Source: Turbatrix aceti
Lineage: Eukaryota; Nematoda; Chromadorea; Rhabditida; Panagrolaimidae
DNA: 64,000 nt
Assembly: GCA_963969345.1 (NCBI GenBank)
Contig: OZ017769.1
Span: 3,167,600 to 3,231,599 of the forward strand
Direction of reading: 5' to 3'
Part shown: positions 32,372 through 45,897 of the stretch, piece by piece
Layout of the letters: every line of letters starts with the position of its first letter
How positions within the stretch are numbered: the stretch's first letter is position 1
Position numbers and translations under genes: made by a program
Notes under the pieces: model-generated
Databases searched by the model: none
The model's input: only the letters and a program-made list of their open reading frames with translations
Told to the model about the DNA's origin: nothing

Positions 32372-34310
32372 CTACAACTTAGTATGCCCGTATTCAGCAT
32401 TGATGGCATGTTGCTCTTTTCCATTTGCCGAAACGACTGAATCCGTCGCTACCGACGATGAAGCATTGAGGCGAGTAAATGGCCGAGGCTCCAGCTTGTC
32501 AACAGCCAGCTGAACAGCGTATGCAAGCAAGTTGATGAGCGCGATGACAAACCACGCAATTCGGAACGATTCTTCACTGTCGAGATTGACAAAGCTCTGC
32601 ATTATGAGCGAGAAGATGATGCCGTTGAACGCAAAGCTTAGTGAGTACTGAAACTCATATTTTTAAAATTACTGATAACTTTGGTTAAAACTCACAAAAG
32701 CGCCATATGTACCGGAGTACTGCTGCGTCATGAGCAACACTGCTCGGTTGAAGGAGATGGAACAGAATCCCATGCCTCCGTAGATGATCAAAGCCACGTA
32801 GACCATCCACATGCTGTCCTTCTGCGCGAGTGCCAAAAGCACGAAAGTTGCCGTTGTGGCTACCGTACACATTATGCCATAGACGTAAAACTTTGCCTTA
32901 TCGGAGATTCTGATTTGTGAATCCAAGAGGGGCCAAAAGATTTTCAGTAACACGGACACGCCATAGCCGATCGTTGATATGTACCCTGTTGCAAGGTCCG
33001 ACGTACCATAGATCAGATTGACAAATGTCGGAGTGGTCACGAACATGGAATAGTAAGCCACGTAAACGGGAGCGCCCAGCAAAATTGCGAGAATGACAGG
33101 TGGATCCGTGAGCATCGCCAGGTAGGGCACTTTCTGGTCACCTGTCCGATCGTCGTTCATTTCTGCCGACTGATTTTCTTGGATGTATTTGAGCTCTTTT
33201 GCTGAGATAAATCGGTTATGAGCCGGGTTTTCGGTATAGAAGACCAGCAGCACGAGAAGTGATACAAGGTAGACAATGCCGATGATGAGGTACAGGTTCT
33301 GCGGACCCATGGGCTCGCAAACAAGGCCGTAGTACTGGCCAGAGATGAGATTTGGCAGGTCGAATGTGGTCATTGCGACTCCGGTAAAGAAGCCCAGCTC
33401 TTTCTGTGGCGTCCATTTGTTGATGAATCCGAATAGCATAGGCTGCGTGCAGCCCAGAGAAATGCCCTGGAAAATATTTTACTGAAGACTTTATCCTTCG
33501 TAATGCATCGCAACATGGAAATATAATTCATTTTTGCAAGTACCAGAGATGACAGATCAGATCATTTGCTCATGATTTGATCTGATCTGATCTGATCTGA
33601 TCTGATCTGATCTGATCTGATCTGATTCGACCCGACCCGAAATCTCGGGATTATGGATTCAGGTTTGCGTCAGGTGAGCAATGCGGACGTGTTCGAAATT
33701 GAAAAAATTAAAATTTTTAGTGATCTGATCAGAGTAATCTGTGATCTGATCTGGATTATCTGTGATCTGACCTGACCTGATCTGATCTGATCTATGAGCT
33801 AATCTTATCTGAAAAGTGATCTGATCTGCCATCTCTGGCAAGTACATCAGAAACGCTTGCAAGTGCCAAAAAACACGTTGCAAGCACCATGTTTGCCCTT
33901 TCAAGTGAATACAAACACCTTGTTTTTGCCCATCTGCCCCAAAAACTTACGAATAAGAAAAGGTAGACGATATACGGCCCAAATCCTGATTCAGAAAACC
34001 AAAAGTTGTACACCAGCGTAATAACGGCTCCAAAAAACGACAAAACGAAGAAAGTTTTTTTCACGCCGAAGAACTTGATAAAAAGAACAGTGCATGTGCT
34101 GCTGATAAACGTCGCAACCGCATTTGAAATGTTCAGCCAGTTCTGTTTTGCAACGGAGTACGGCTTATCGGCGATGTCGGCATAATTATTGTTGATACAA
34201 ACCGTATAATAAGGAAAAAGTGTATTAACGGCCCAAGCAAGATTCTGCACGACAAAAACAATGGCAAGCAGAAAGAAGCGTGTCTTGTTCCAAAATGTGA
34301 AACAAGCCAT
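32372..34310 (-). CDS. SLC17-like MFS transporter S7
   Basis: complement(join(32372..32647,32696..33466,33951..34310)), 468 residues, the intact example of the three-exon class. It starts MACFTFWNKTRFFLLAIVF. It carries FINKWTPQKELGFFTGVAMT, GQYYGLVCEPMG, FYTENPAHNRFISAKEL, the VPYLAMLTDPP loop, SFNRAVLLMTQQYSG at the second splice site and KLEPRPFTRLN, then a longer Ser/Glu tail ending GHTKL. Intron 1 (484 bp, against 54 bp in S6) is enlarged by a transposon at 33544-33837. Substrate unknown. Confidence 0.85.
33544..33837. mobile_element. Non-autonomous hAT-like element in S7 intron 1
   Basis: 294 bp with 21-bp terminal inverted repeats (CAGAGATGACAGATCAGATC against CAGAGATGGCAGATCAGATC, one mismatch), flanked by the 8-bp duplication GCAAGTAC at 33536-33543 and 33838-33845. 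The interior is mostly tandem TGATC/GATCT pentamers in both orientations. No coding capacity. Confidence 0.85.
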
Positions 34311-35793
34311 CGCGCGGAGCAGTCACTCACCTGGCAGCGTGCACGCTTCCTGCGAATGAAGGCAGGGACAGGTGAGCCGGGCAAAAAAAAGAGGAGGGGG
34401 GCTTATCATCTGAATTCTGGCTTAGCGGACAAGATGTTTCGTTTCGATCAGGGCAGCTTGGTGGGTGTTAAGATCCTGTTAAGTCTTTTTCTTTCCATCT
34501 TCGCGGCGGTGAAGAGGAGGCTTATCACTGTTCCAATACGCATCGACGTGGAAGGGGGGGATTACTACATGTGCGTTGTGATTTATTGAATTTTTGCGGC
34601 CATTTTGACAGAAACGAGACGGGTCTACCGATGCATTCTGTTACACACTGAATAATTTTTTTCAAACGGGTCCGAGGGATGATAAAACATCTCTTGCAGA
34701 ATAGTTATTGTTTCCGGAAAAAACTATTTTTTGCACTGTGCAATCTGATAAATCAGTGAACCTTTCCGGTTCTCAGGGTTACGACCTGTGATTCACCACG
34801 CCTACAGATCGTTAATCACGATGTTGCATCACAACAATCATTTTTAATAGCCATGAACGCAAGGAACACCCGAACACTAAAAATGCGTCATGAATGTTTG
34901 CATTGTTGGTTGGGGTCTCTCAAAAAAACCCTAACGATCAAAGATGACGTGAAGGGCAAGACATTTTTTTTGCTTCATAGAAAATAATCCTTGATTATCA
35001 CCTTTAACCCCAAAAAATCATGAATTTAACAAAAATTTTCAGTTAGAGTGCACAGTCTCAAACTTATGATAAAATCAGGGGTTTTCAGCAGGCTGCGAAT
35101 TTGTCAATACAAGACAAAAACCGATTCTATCTATATGTGAAATGATTTATTTTTGACAAAAAGAGTAACAATATGTAAGTGTGAAATGCATTCAAAATCA
35201 TAAAATGATGCCCCGAGCAACATTCATGAGTCACAATGCATGCTGCTTCTTTGTTTGTTTTTTTTAATTGTTTGTAAATAACAAATTATAAAAGGTTTTC
35301 AAAAAATCTTTTCTTACGTTTTTTTTTCAAATCGACCGGGGCCGTACCTAAATTTCCGGCCATTTTTAGACGTTGGCTACAAGGCGTAAAAAAACAAACA
35401 ACCGTCCGCAAAAACCGGTTCGGTCGACGATACATATCACCCATATCACCCTGATGGGTGTGAGAAATAATTATAAACATTTTTGATGTTCTTAAAAAAA
35501 CCAAGTTAATTAAATTTTTTTCGCACTCGTGCTCCTGCACGATTTCGGGAACAGCCAATAACCCTAAAAAAGTATATTTTTATTTAAAATTTTTGTGTTT
35601 GGTCGGTAAAATTTGTTTGACTGTATGAAACAAAAAAACGGAATTTTTTCAAATTTACAAAAAAAATTGGAAAACGATTGCAAAATAAATAAAAAAAAAT
35701 GGTTTCGACCTAAAAATTTGCCAACAAAAAAACTGAACATTCAAACATTTATACCATGTAATAACCACCCGGTACCATGTAATAACCAACAAT
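34311..35793. other. Gene-free stretch between S7 and TAF1
   Basis: AT-rich with scattered short frames on both strands, none with splice support or homology. It separates the transporter array from the conserved-gene half of the window. Confidence 0.55.
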
Positions 35794-38700
35794 TTACATT
35801 TCCGTAAAATCGTCATCCAGACGCGCCCTCTTGACGGATATCTTGCTATCCATTTCGTCATCGCTCGAGCTGAGCTCCAGATCGGCGTCCAACTGGCCTG
35901 CCGAGTTCATGTTGCTGGACAACAGGTCTTCATACGATTGGGTATGATCTGAAATAAGCGCTGCCTTCTTCATTCATCCGAATCTTCAATTTTGAATGCC
36001 ACTCACCGTCATCGTCGGTAGTCATGTCGATATCGCCGTGCTGCGTGACAACTTCATCGATATCGTCATCGGACAGGGCCAGGTCGTCTTCCAGGACCCC
36101 CATCGTGTCTTCTTCTGCAAAAAAAAAGATGAATACATTTTTCCCCAAATTTTTTTGAAACTCACCAAAACCAGTCCTCGTCTCGTCGTCGTCGACCATG
36201 GTAACGCTGCACGTCGCCGGAGCATCCGAGTCATCGCCACCCATGCTCATCGTGTCGCCATCGACGTTGTCCGCCCAAGACGCCCACGAAGTCGTCGCTT
36301 CGAGACTCGCTCTCTGACAGATGGCATCGAGGCTGAACTCACCGACGTCCTCCGGAGCATCCCAGTTTTGCTGCAGGTTTTTGCGACGAATGTTTTCCTG
36401 GAGTTCTTTGAGCTGGGCCGCTCGCTGGACAATGTGGTTGTCGATGAACTTCGTGATTTCCGCCGCTTTCAGAGTGTACGGCGACTGGGGGCCGTTGAAG
36501 GCCTCGCTGTTGGTTCTAATCTGAAAAAAAAATTATGAGAAAATATTTTTTGATAAGATCAATGCTTACCAGTTCGACGTCACGACGGAATTGACTGACA
36601 GTGATGTAGTCATGGCTGTCGACTTTGTCGCGGATCATTCCAAGGTGCATGGGATGCTGGATTTTTTCCGCGTACGTTGGACACTGGAAAATACAATTTA
36701 GGATTTTTTTGTGTTAAAAATTGAAATTTTGCTAAAATACAAAATTAAAGAATGAATGTATTTTATTTTTTACAAAAAAAAACTGTTTTTTTTTAAATTT
36801 GCAAAAAAAAGTACAAAAAAACTTTTTTACCGAAAATAGAATTTTACAAAATTAAAAAATGATTTACAAAAAAAATCAACACCAAATTTTTTACACTATG
36901 TAGAACATTTTTCAGGCCCAAAATTTTTTTTGTTAAAGAAATTTTTTAGCGAAAAAATTCGGTTTGTAAAAAAAATTTTCAGAAAAAAATTACCAACCTT
37001 TCTGGGATCAACCCGAGTGTGGAAAGCCGCGCTCTTGCGTATGCACTTGCAAGACTCGACAATCTCGCGAAGAATGTACGCGAAGCCAACCATGTCATTT
37101 TCGTGAAGCAGCGGATTGATGGCCTTCTCGAGTTCAACGAGCTGCGATTCCTGCTCGCTGATTCGACGCGTCGCAAGCAGGAATACCTGCTTCGCTGCCT
37201 GGGTGATGTCGTGGTTTTCGCCGTTGTACTCGACGCTGTTCTGGAGCATTTGCTTGACGTCCCGCAGAAAATCCACTCTCATGAGGTACGAGTTGGAATT
37301 GATGTTCTTGAAGATCTGCTGCATGTCCATCGGCGTCTTGATCTTGTCGTAGTAGTCTGGGACCTTTTTGGCATTCACAGGATACATCAGGGGTTCTGAG
37401 CCGGGGATCGCCTTCATTTCCTGGTAGATTTCGGTCAAAATCGATGCCATGGAGACTTTTGGATCTGCGCGGCGTCGCTGGGTCGATCGCTGGGGTCCTG
37501 AATTTTTGTTTTTCAATTTTTTAACTCACAAAATTTTTTTCTCAATGTCCATATTAAAAAAATTGAATTCTTTTGCGATAGTTTTTTCTGATATTTTTTT
37601 TATTTTTTACAAAATTTGAAAAAATTTATTTCAAAATTGTTCCGCAATTTCTTTAAATAAAAAAATGTTTTTTGAACAAAAAAAAACTGGATTTTGTAAA
37701 TTTGAACTGAATTTAGAAATATTTTTCAACTATTGTTTTACAAATCAACAAAAAATGCCGATGTTAGCTTGTTATTTACAAATGTTAAAAAATTATTTGA
37801 TCAATTTTTTTTTATTTGTTTGTGAAAAAAATTTTTTTCATTGAAAAATTGAAAAAAAAATTTTTAATAAAAAAATTAAAAAAAATTGGTGAAATAATTT
37901 TTGCTTTTTTTCAATTTTATAAAAAAAACTCACCAGAAAGGTAGTCAAAGTCATCAGCCGTGGTCCGCCTTCGCTGCTGCTTTCCGATGGCACTGGGCTT
38001 GCTGATCGTCGACGGCCGACCGCGCTTGACCGGCGTGTGCGTCGTGACATTACCCTCGTCGTCAAAGTCATCCGGCTCCGTTCTGATCGACGACGACGTC
38101 ATCGCGCCACCAGTTCTTTCGCGTTCCTTCTCCTGATCGACGTCGTTCTTCTGAAGCACCATTCTTGGGATGGAAATCTTGAGCGCCGGCTGTCGATGGA
38201 TATTTCGGATTTTGATCTTCGTTCCATCGATTTCAGTCTGCTCGACGACCGGCTGGTCTTCGTCGCGACGAACGATGAGGTCGCCGACGGTGACGTTGTT
38301 CTTCGGCAGCTTGCCCCAGAACGGGCAGTTTTTGTTCGTTTTCATGTGCCCGAAGCCGTTGCACGCGGAACACCTCATTTTCAGCAGGGATTCCTTGATG
38401 GGCTTCGACGGCTTCGGCGGCGCAGCGGGTTTTTTGTACGTGAGACCGGCTTTTTGCTTTTCTTCGTTCCGCTTGATTCGACGAAGCTGGTCCTGGAGAC
38501 GGCGTTTTTCCTTCCTCTTTTCCTCTTTGTATTCCTCGTCCTTGCATGAGTACTCGCGAATGAACTTTTCGTCCTTCGACGCGCGGACCCGGATGTACGC
38601 GTCGGCGACCTGGGAGTTGCTGATGATTTCTGAACGGACCATGAGCTGGCCATCGCGGTCTTTGAAGGTCCGGACGATTTTGAGCTTCTTCATCTTGTTG

Positions 38701-41700
38701 CTCGGGTCAGTGAGGGTTTCGAACGTGGTTTGACTCACTAAAAAATGCAAAACGTAAAAAATGCCAAAAAATACACAAATTAGCAAAAATTTTTAGCTTT
38801 GCAAAAAAAGTTTTGAAAAAAAATTTAAAAAAACGAATTTTGCAAAAAAATTTTTTTTGCCATTTTTGAAAAACATTTTATTTATTATTATGAAAAAAAA
38901 AATTCGTTTTTTTGAATTTCCTTCAAAAACAAAATAATTTCTATTTATATAATTTTTTTAGCCAAAAAAAAGTACAACCGTTTTTCTCAGAAAAAAATTT
39001 TTTACCAAACTTTTTCCGTTCTTTTTTAAATTTTTGGAATCAATTTTTTTTGCAAAAAAATGGCAAATTAATTTCAAAAATTAAAAAAGAACGGCTTGTT
39101 TTGGAAAATTTTTATTTGCGTTTTTTCCTCCTATTTTCCCTCTTGGCAGCCAAAACCCCCAAAAAAAACTCACTTTTTAAATTTGGCGACACAATGACCT
39201 CGTTGTTTCCATCGGGTCCGGTGACAGTCTGTACATTTGCCAACTTTGAGAAATCTACAGCACCCGTCGAGAACGCAGGACTGGCCGCCGAGAAGTTGGA
39301 TTCCTCCTTGTCGTCGCTCATGAGCGAAAGATTGGACGGGCCACCGTGGACCATGCGTCGGAGGTCGTCGAGTTCCCTCTGCTCGTTCACCTCCGATCCA
39401 GCCTTTTTCGACTTCTTTGACATGGGTTTCTTCTGCATCGGCCGACTCGGTGTTCCGGCCTTTCGATTGGCGAGGTTTGTCGTCATGATGCTCTCCAGAT
39501 GATTCACGATTTCCTCGTTTTCGTCGTCTTCTTCGTCGGATGAATCATTGTCCGTCGTTACTTCATCCTGGTTGGTCAGCATCCGATTTTGGAGATCAAA
39601 GATCTGCTGGCAGTACTGTTTGTACTTTTGTTCCATGTCTGCGTAGTTGAGTTTGATGTTGCCGCGGGCGAAGCGGGCCATGCCGGTGAAATCGCTTCGG
39701 GATTTCGCCTGTTGGGTGGACAGCGTGCGAATGACATCGATGATTTCCCAGCGTGAAAGAGAATTTATCTGAAATTGGAAAAAAACGTAAAAAATATTTT
39801 TTGACTATTTTTTTACGTTTTTTCATTTATAAAATTTTTTATAAAAAAAATAAATTTTTTACGACGAAATAATAAATTTCAAATCGAAAACCAATTTTGT
39901 TAAGAAAAATTGTTTCGAATTTGTCAAAAAAATAAACATTTTTAAAATTTTTACATTTTTTTTAATTTTTTTTAAAATTGAATTCTTAAAAGGGAGTCTG
40001 TGACAGGATTTTGGACCGGCGACCCCGTGAAAAAAAAGCCTCAAATGTTTTTAACTAAGGTTGTAGGCCCCCCTGAGGGATTGTTAAAAAAAAATATAAA
40101 AAATTTTTCAGATGCCGGATTCTTGAGATTTGGCTTCTGAACTGTTTTTTTTGTTCTGATTTTTCAACCAGCTTCTTTATTGAAGCAAAAATCTGAATAA
40201 AATCATACAACTGTACTTTGGCACGAGGAATCGATTGCCGTATTCAGATTTCTCAAAACACATCTAATTCTCCTGCAATTATCGATTTTCTGTTTTCTTT
40301 GTCACTTTTTTGGCCAAAACATGTGTATGTTGTTCGATAGGGAGGGCAAGACCTACCCTATCTGAAAGCCCGTGTTTTTTGCTACAAGATGAGAAAAAAC
40401 ACAAAAAAAAATATGTCGCTCTCGGTGACCAAAACAGGGAAAAACCATCAAAATGGTCGAAAAATCAACTACGCGCTGCGCGCATCGCAATGCGCACGCT
40501 GCGACTCTTGGTGCGCTTTCCGTCATCGTTGTTATTTTACCACGGTTTTTCGACCATTTTGATGGTTTTTCCCTGTTTTGGTCACCGAGAGCGACATATT
40601 TTTTTTTGTGTTTTTTTCCATCTTGTAGCAAAAAAAACGGGCTTTAAGATAGGGTAGGTCTTGCCCTCCCTATCGAACAGCATACACATGTTTTGGCCAA
40701 AAAAGTGACAAAGAAAACAGAAAATCGATAATTGCAGGAGAATCAGATGTGTTTTGAGAAATCTGAATACGGCAGTCGATTCCTCGTGCCAAGATACAGC
40801 TGTATGACCTTTATTCAGATTTTTGCTTCAATAAAGAAGCATGGTTGAAAAATCAGAACGAAAAAACGGTGTCAGAAGCCGAAATCTCAAGAATCCGGCA
40901 TCTGAAAAATTTTTATATATTTTTTTTGAACAATCCCTCATAGGGGGCCTACAACCTTCGGCTACAAAACATTTGAGGCTTGTTTTTTCACGGGGTCGCA
41001 CCTTCCACCTTAATCTGAAATCCTGTCACAGACTGTCTCTTAAAATGGGCTTGAAAAAATTATTACAAAAATATTGTGAATTTTATTTTGATTTATAAAA
41101 TATCGAGTGTTCACCGCCGATGACTTTTTATGAAAATAAATCTACAAAAAACATGTTTTTGAACAAAAAAAGTTAACTAAAAAACAAAAAAAAAAATTTA
41201 CATTCGAAATATCAATTCGCCATGTTTTACCAAAAAATCTAAGAACCCACCTCTTCATCCTTCAATCCATGCTTCTTGCACATTTCCTTGGCCTCTTTCA
41301 ACGGCAGTTTTCTCAAATCCGCATCCGTGCCAGTGACGAGTCTTTTTGGAACCTGTGGAACGTCTTCCTTCTGCGGCTTTGCCGATACCCTGACATACGA
41401 GTAGCCAGCGCCACAGCCGGTGGGATCGGCGATGCCTGTCTGATCCAGCATGCATTTCCCCCTCTGGGCGGCCAGGAACGCGCGGGTCGTGTTCCACGGA
41501 GCGCATTTGATCTCGTCCTCCATCGTAACCTACAAAAAATTCTCGTTCACCACTTTCGAACCCAAAAAAACCCAAATCAAACCTGATCATCGGAATCATT
41601 TTCGTCGTCGCCGGCAAAGATGTACTTTTCACCGTATCCGGCATCCTTGAGTCTCTGCTCGGCGGCCAGCATACTGTAATGGGCGCAGCACATTTCAGGA

Positions 41701-44700
41701 GTGATCATGGCAAGTACTTCTTCCTTCGTCGGCAGTCGAAAATCGTCTCGCAGAACCCAGTAATTCTGCTCGGTGCCTGCGCCGAGTCTTTTGAAGTCGC
41801 TGCAGCCCTTGAGACGCTTCCGGACGGAGGATTCTGCGTAGCTCGGAAAGGCTGCTTTGATGTCGTCCATCTTGAGTCGACGAGGCGTCGAATCCGAAGC
41901 CCAGAACAGACGGTAGATGAATGCCAGCAGAAAGTCGCGTACGAAGATGGTCGCTTTTTTGGAATTCGGATTCGGTACTTCCATCATCGGGCATTCCTGG
42001 CCGACGACGAAGGGAATCGGACATTTTCGGAGGGTTAGGCTAAAAATGTTTTTTTGGGTTTCAAATTCGATATTTTTAAATCGAATTATAAATATTTTTT
42101 AATTCGATTTATATTTTTTTTAAACATGAACTAATTTTTGTATCATAAAATTCGGATTTTTAGTCAAAAAATACAAAAATTATAACATTTTTTTGGATCA
42201 CCAAAAATGCAAATTTTTTTTTCGTTTTGAAAAAAAATAGACGATACGATTTTTTAACAGTTTAAAAAAAACCAACACGTTGTTGCTCTTGATCAGCAGG
42301 TAGTCCGTCGACTTGGGCACATGCTGGTAGATTGGAGCACGGAACATGTTGTTCTCGAGTGCTTGGAGGTACTCGCCTGGCTTCAGGACTCCCAAAAACG
42401 GAAAACTGTAGGTGTAGACAGTTTCGCCGAATTCGAGTTTCAATTCCATGTCGTTATTTGCTGCCTGCAAATTTTTATGATAAAATTTCAAATTATTATT
42501 TAAATTTCCAAAAATTAAAAAATTAGCGGACCCTAAAATAATAAAAATGGACATCAAAAATGACCAAAAAACTTCAATTTTTACAATTTAAAAAAAATAC
42601 AGTAAAAAATAACGATCATCAATTTCAAAAAAGTAACACAACGGTCAAAAATACAGTAAAAAGATAACATTCACAAATTTCAATCGTCCAGAATCCCGAC
42701 ACGAATTCAAGAGTAACAACAATCGAAACTGCGTTTTTTTGAAAGTTATGTACCTTTTCCTATTCGATTACGATAATTTCTACAGTTTTCGTTACTTTTT
42801 TATATCGTTTTAAATTTTGTCAGGTTTTGGCCTAAAATCTCCGCCCAGTCCATTCATTCCCCAATTTTCAGCCCAAACCAAATTTCCCCCCAAACTCACC
42901 CTCTTGCAGTAATTCCTGATCCGACTGGCCATGCCCGGCTGAGACAGCAACGGCGGGTGTTCTTCGCTGTACTCAAACAACAGCAACTTTCCATCCTTGG
43001 CGCTGAGATCCGCGATTTCTCTGACGGGAAATACTTCCAGCCCCGCGTCGTTGAAGCGCTTCGCCTCCTTGGCTTCCTCGACCGCGGCCATGTGTTTGGC
43101 GAGGCTGAGAACAGGAATGAAGCCATCCTTGTCGGAATGGAGCGACTTGAGAAACTTTTTCGTCAGCGGCATGCGATGAAAGTGCCGCATGACGTGTGCC
43201 GGCATCCAGGTGGGAAAGAAGGACCGATGAATGTTGAGCGCCGGATTTGAGTGCTGGATGAGTACGCCTCCGGAAGACAGGGCGTTGGTCCTGTTCGAGA
43301 TCTTCGGCTTGTAGTACTCGTCGTTGGAGCAGTTGAAGGGGTCTCGGTCGACCATGAGCGCCATCTTGTTCTCCATCTGCTCCTGGGCCTGCTGCTCTTT
43401 GCGTTGCTGGACCTGGCCGATGATGATTTTGGACTTTTTCGTAAATTGGTGGTCTTTGCGATCGAAGGACCTGTCGCCATCGATGTCGTCCATCGGGATG
43501 TCATCCGGGATGCCGAAAATCTTGGGATCGTCCTCGAAGTCGATTGTCACGATTTTTGGTTCTGAAAAAAAATTACAGTTTAGAAAAATTTATTTTTCAT
43601 TAAAAATTTATTTTAATAAAAAAATTAATTTTTTTACATAAAAAAATTAATTTTTTACATTAAAAAAATCATTTTTTTACATTGAAAAAAGTTATTTTTA
43701 TTTTTTAACATTTTCTTCGATTTAAAAATTAGTTTTTTTCATTTTTTTAATTCGAATTAAAAAAAAAAAACCCACTTGGCATAACCTGATCCGAGCTGTA
43801 GATAATATCCTTCTCCCAATCACTGAACTCGAGTTCGATATTATCAGGCGGAAAAAGCGAATGCGTAGAATCGATGACAACCGGCGGAGGTTTTTCCATC
43901 TCGCCATCGCTCGGGATTTCATTCGGCTGAACGAAACCCTCGGGACCAAACTTCTTCCAGGCTTTTTGAAACTGGGCAAACGTTCGAACGTTTTTCAGGG
44001 GAATAAACCCGCTGTTCGGCAACTGACCATTTGCGTAGGATTTTTTGAACTGAAAAAAAAACACTCAAAAGCACGTCCAAAAAATCAAATCCTAAACCTA
44101 AAACCAACCTTCTCCGCAGCATCGTTGGGACTGTAGATAACATTATCCTCCCAGTTCGCGACGTCGATCATGCTGGGATGCTTGAACGACGTCGAGGGCT
44201 TCGAATCGTCCGCATGCCTTCCGTCGCCGTTTTCCTCAAATTCCGGTCGCTTGTTGCTGACCATCTGTTGCTGGAGTTTCTGCCTGGCGAGTTTGTTCTT
44301 CTTTCTCGCGACGTCGTAGTCGTAGTCGATGGCATTCACGGGGACACGGTACATATCGTACCAAATCTTCGCCGGCCCGTTCCTCCATCCGGCGATTTCG
44401 TTGTCGGCAGAGACGTTGTCTTTCGACGTATCGCCTTCTGTCTTGAGAAATTCTTCGGTGTCGTCGATGATCTGGTCGTAGGTAGCCGCAATCGTCGGTT
44501 CAAACGGCTTCACCTGGCCGTTTCGAAGTCTCTGCCGGAGGTCTGCATTGCGTTTCTGAGGGTGAGGATCAAAGGATTTGGACGAGTAATAAAGATGGGC
44601 GTGGGAGTTGCTCTTGAACGTCGAATTGACGATTTTGGAGAATCGAAGGATGCCATGGGGCTTGAAGTCCGGAAAGATGGTTCTGAAAAAGAAAAAAGTT

Positions 44701-45569
44701 GAAAACCGAGAACGGAAAAATCAGATCTCAAAATTTAATAAAAAAAAACATGAAAAACGGACAAAAACAACGTAAAAAAGAATTTAGGTAAAAAAACTAT
44801 CGTAAATAAATATCGTTACTGCACGCAAAAAGGATGGAAAATAACAAAATATCAGAAAAATACCGTTACTTCCCTCGACAAATTTGTAACAAAAAGGTAT
44901 CGTAAAGATTTTATACTTTTACGATATCAAACGTAACAAAATATGAAATAATATATCGTAATCATATCGTTACTACAGTTAACGTGATGAAAAGTAACGT
45001 AATTCCAAAAAATAGTGTTACTCTCCTCGACAAAACGTAACAAAAAAATCGTAAAATGTATTACTTTTTCGATACTTACGATTTTCATAGCATCAAACGT
45101 AACAAAATTTCAAAAAATCAATGTTTTACACTTGCAAAACAACTTTTTGTCTATTTCCCAGTTTTCTTGACTTTTTCGAAATAAAACTCTCAAAAACGAA
45201 CCTCGGATCGATGTCTTCGAGCTCGGGCGGCACTACCTGCCAGAGCGGAGCGTCGTCCCGTTCCCTCGGCGGCACGAAAGGTTCCAGCCCTTCGCCGTCA
45301 GCTCCGTCGTCCTCCGCATCGTTGGCATCGCTGTCTTCGCCGTCGGCGGCGTCTTCGTCCTCGCTGAGTCGCGATCGGAGAGGCGTCATCACGCGCTCAA
45401 ATTCAGAATCCGAACCTCCGTCGCTTCCGCTTCCGTTGTCGTTTGTGATTCCATTCTCCGTGACAAAACCGTTGAAGAGCCGTCGTTGTCCGTCGCCATC
45501 GTCTTCGATCCGATCGCGACCACCATCCTCACTGACGTCGTGTCGGCCGTTTGCCAGCAAATGCGACAT
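35794..45569 (-). CDS. taf-1: TFIID subunit TAF1
   Basis: Scaffold subunit of TFIID, which binds TBP and core promoters. Fourteen exons: complement(join(35794..35948,36007..36114,36166..36520,36570..36683,36998..37497,37934..38737,39174..39768,41251..41529,41583..42039,42277..42464,42900..43561,43776..44049,44109..44682,45202..45569)). The lengths add to 5433 bases, 1810 residues, in frame throughout; human TAF1 is near 1,870. Order: acidic N-terminus with [14 protein letters not shown]1 core (about 405-930) with [37 protein letters not shown] and [25 protein letters not shown]; zinc knuckle [16 protein letters not shown] (about 1255-1270); double bromodomain (about 1410-1640) with both Asn sites ([15 protein letters not shown]); acidic tail. 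The start is the first ATG behind a TTTGCAG acceptor. Divergent from ABT1 across about 330 bp. Confidence 0.95.
39992..41037. mobile_element. 1-kb foldback element in a TAF1 intron
   Basis: Two arms of about 500 bp that are reverse complements of each other with few mismatches (around 39992-40480 and 40550-41037), meeting in a short GC-rich centre near 40500. The ends read GGGAGTCTGTGACAGG and its near complement. TCTTAAAA (39984-39991 and 41038-41045) flanks both sides as an 8-bp target duplication. There is no transposase. The arms produce mirrored open frames on the two strands, which are not genes. Confidence 0.85.
42590..42790. repeat. Dispersed GTAAC/CGTAA-rich intron repeat
   Basis: A stretch of AGTAAAAAGATAACGATC-like units ending near CCCGACACGAATTC. 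Related stretches occur at 44750-45115, 48360-48620 and, reversed, 61085-61215, each in an intron, plus a duplicated piece near 47320-47540. Weaker similarity is seen at 52670-52770. Confidence 0.5.
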
Positions 45570-45880
45570 AGAACACGCTGCGGCGCAACAATCTGCAAAG
45601 ATAAATAAATGCAATCTTTCAATTCATCATAATCACAAAAAACTACCCCTAATAAATGTACACCGAAAAAATTATGGAAAAGCAAAGCACGCGAGAAAAC
45701 AACGGAAAAATTGGTCAGCGCGAATGTTGTTCACAAAAATTTGGTGTGAAAAGTTGCAGAACACTTTGCCAAGCGAATAATTTTCGGGTTTTTCTGTTTT
45801 TTCTTTTGTGGGAAAGTTTTACGTTCAATTTTGTTTTCTGACCTTTTCCTATCCTGTTTTTATCCTGTTTTCCTCATTTC

Positions 45881-45897
45881 TTTTTTTATAGGCCACA
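45881..45897 (+). promoter_or_regulatory. Probable spliced-leader acceptor of ABT1
   Basis: TTTTTTTATAG directly followed by GCCACA and the ATG: a pyrimidine-AG acceptor with no upstream coding exon, as at nematode trans-splice sites. Confidence 0.5.

Noticed and set aside
33560..33810. Short regular GATCT repeats considered as a CRISPR-like or satellite array
   Set aside because: There are no spacers, the host is a eukaryote, and the repeats are bounded by transposon TIRs with target duplications.
40310..40657. Mirrored open frames [20 protein letters not shown] on both strands
   Set aside because: They arise from the two arms of the foldback element and encode nothing recognisable.
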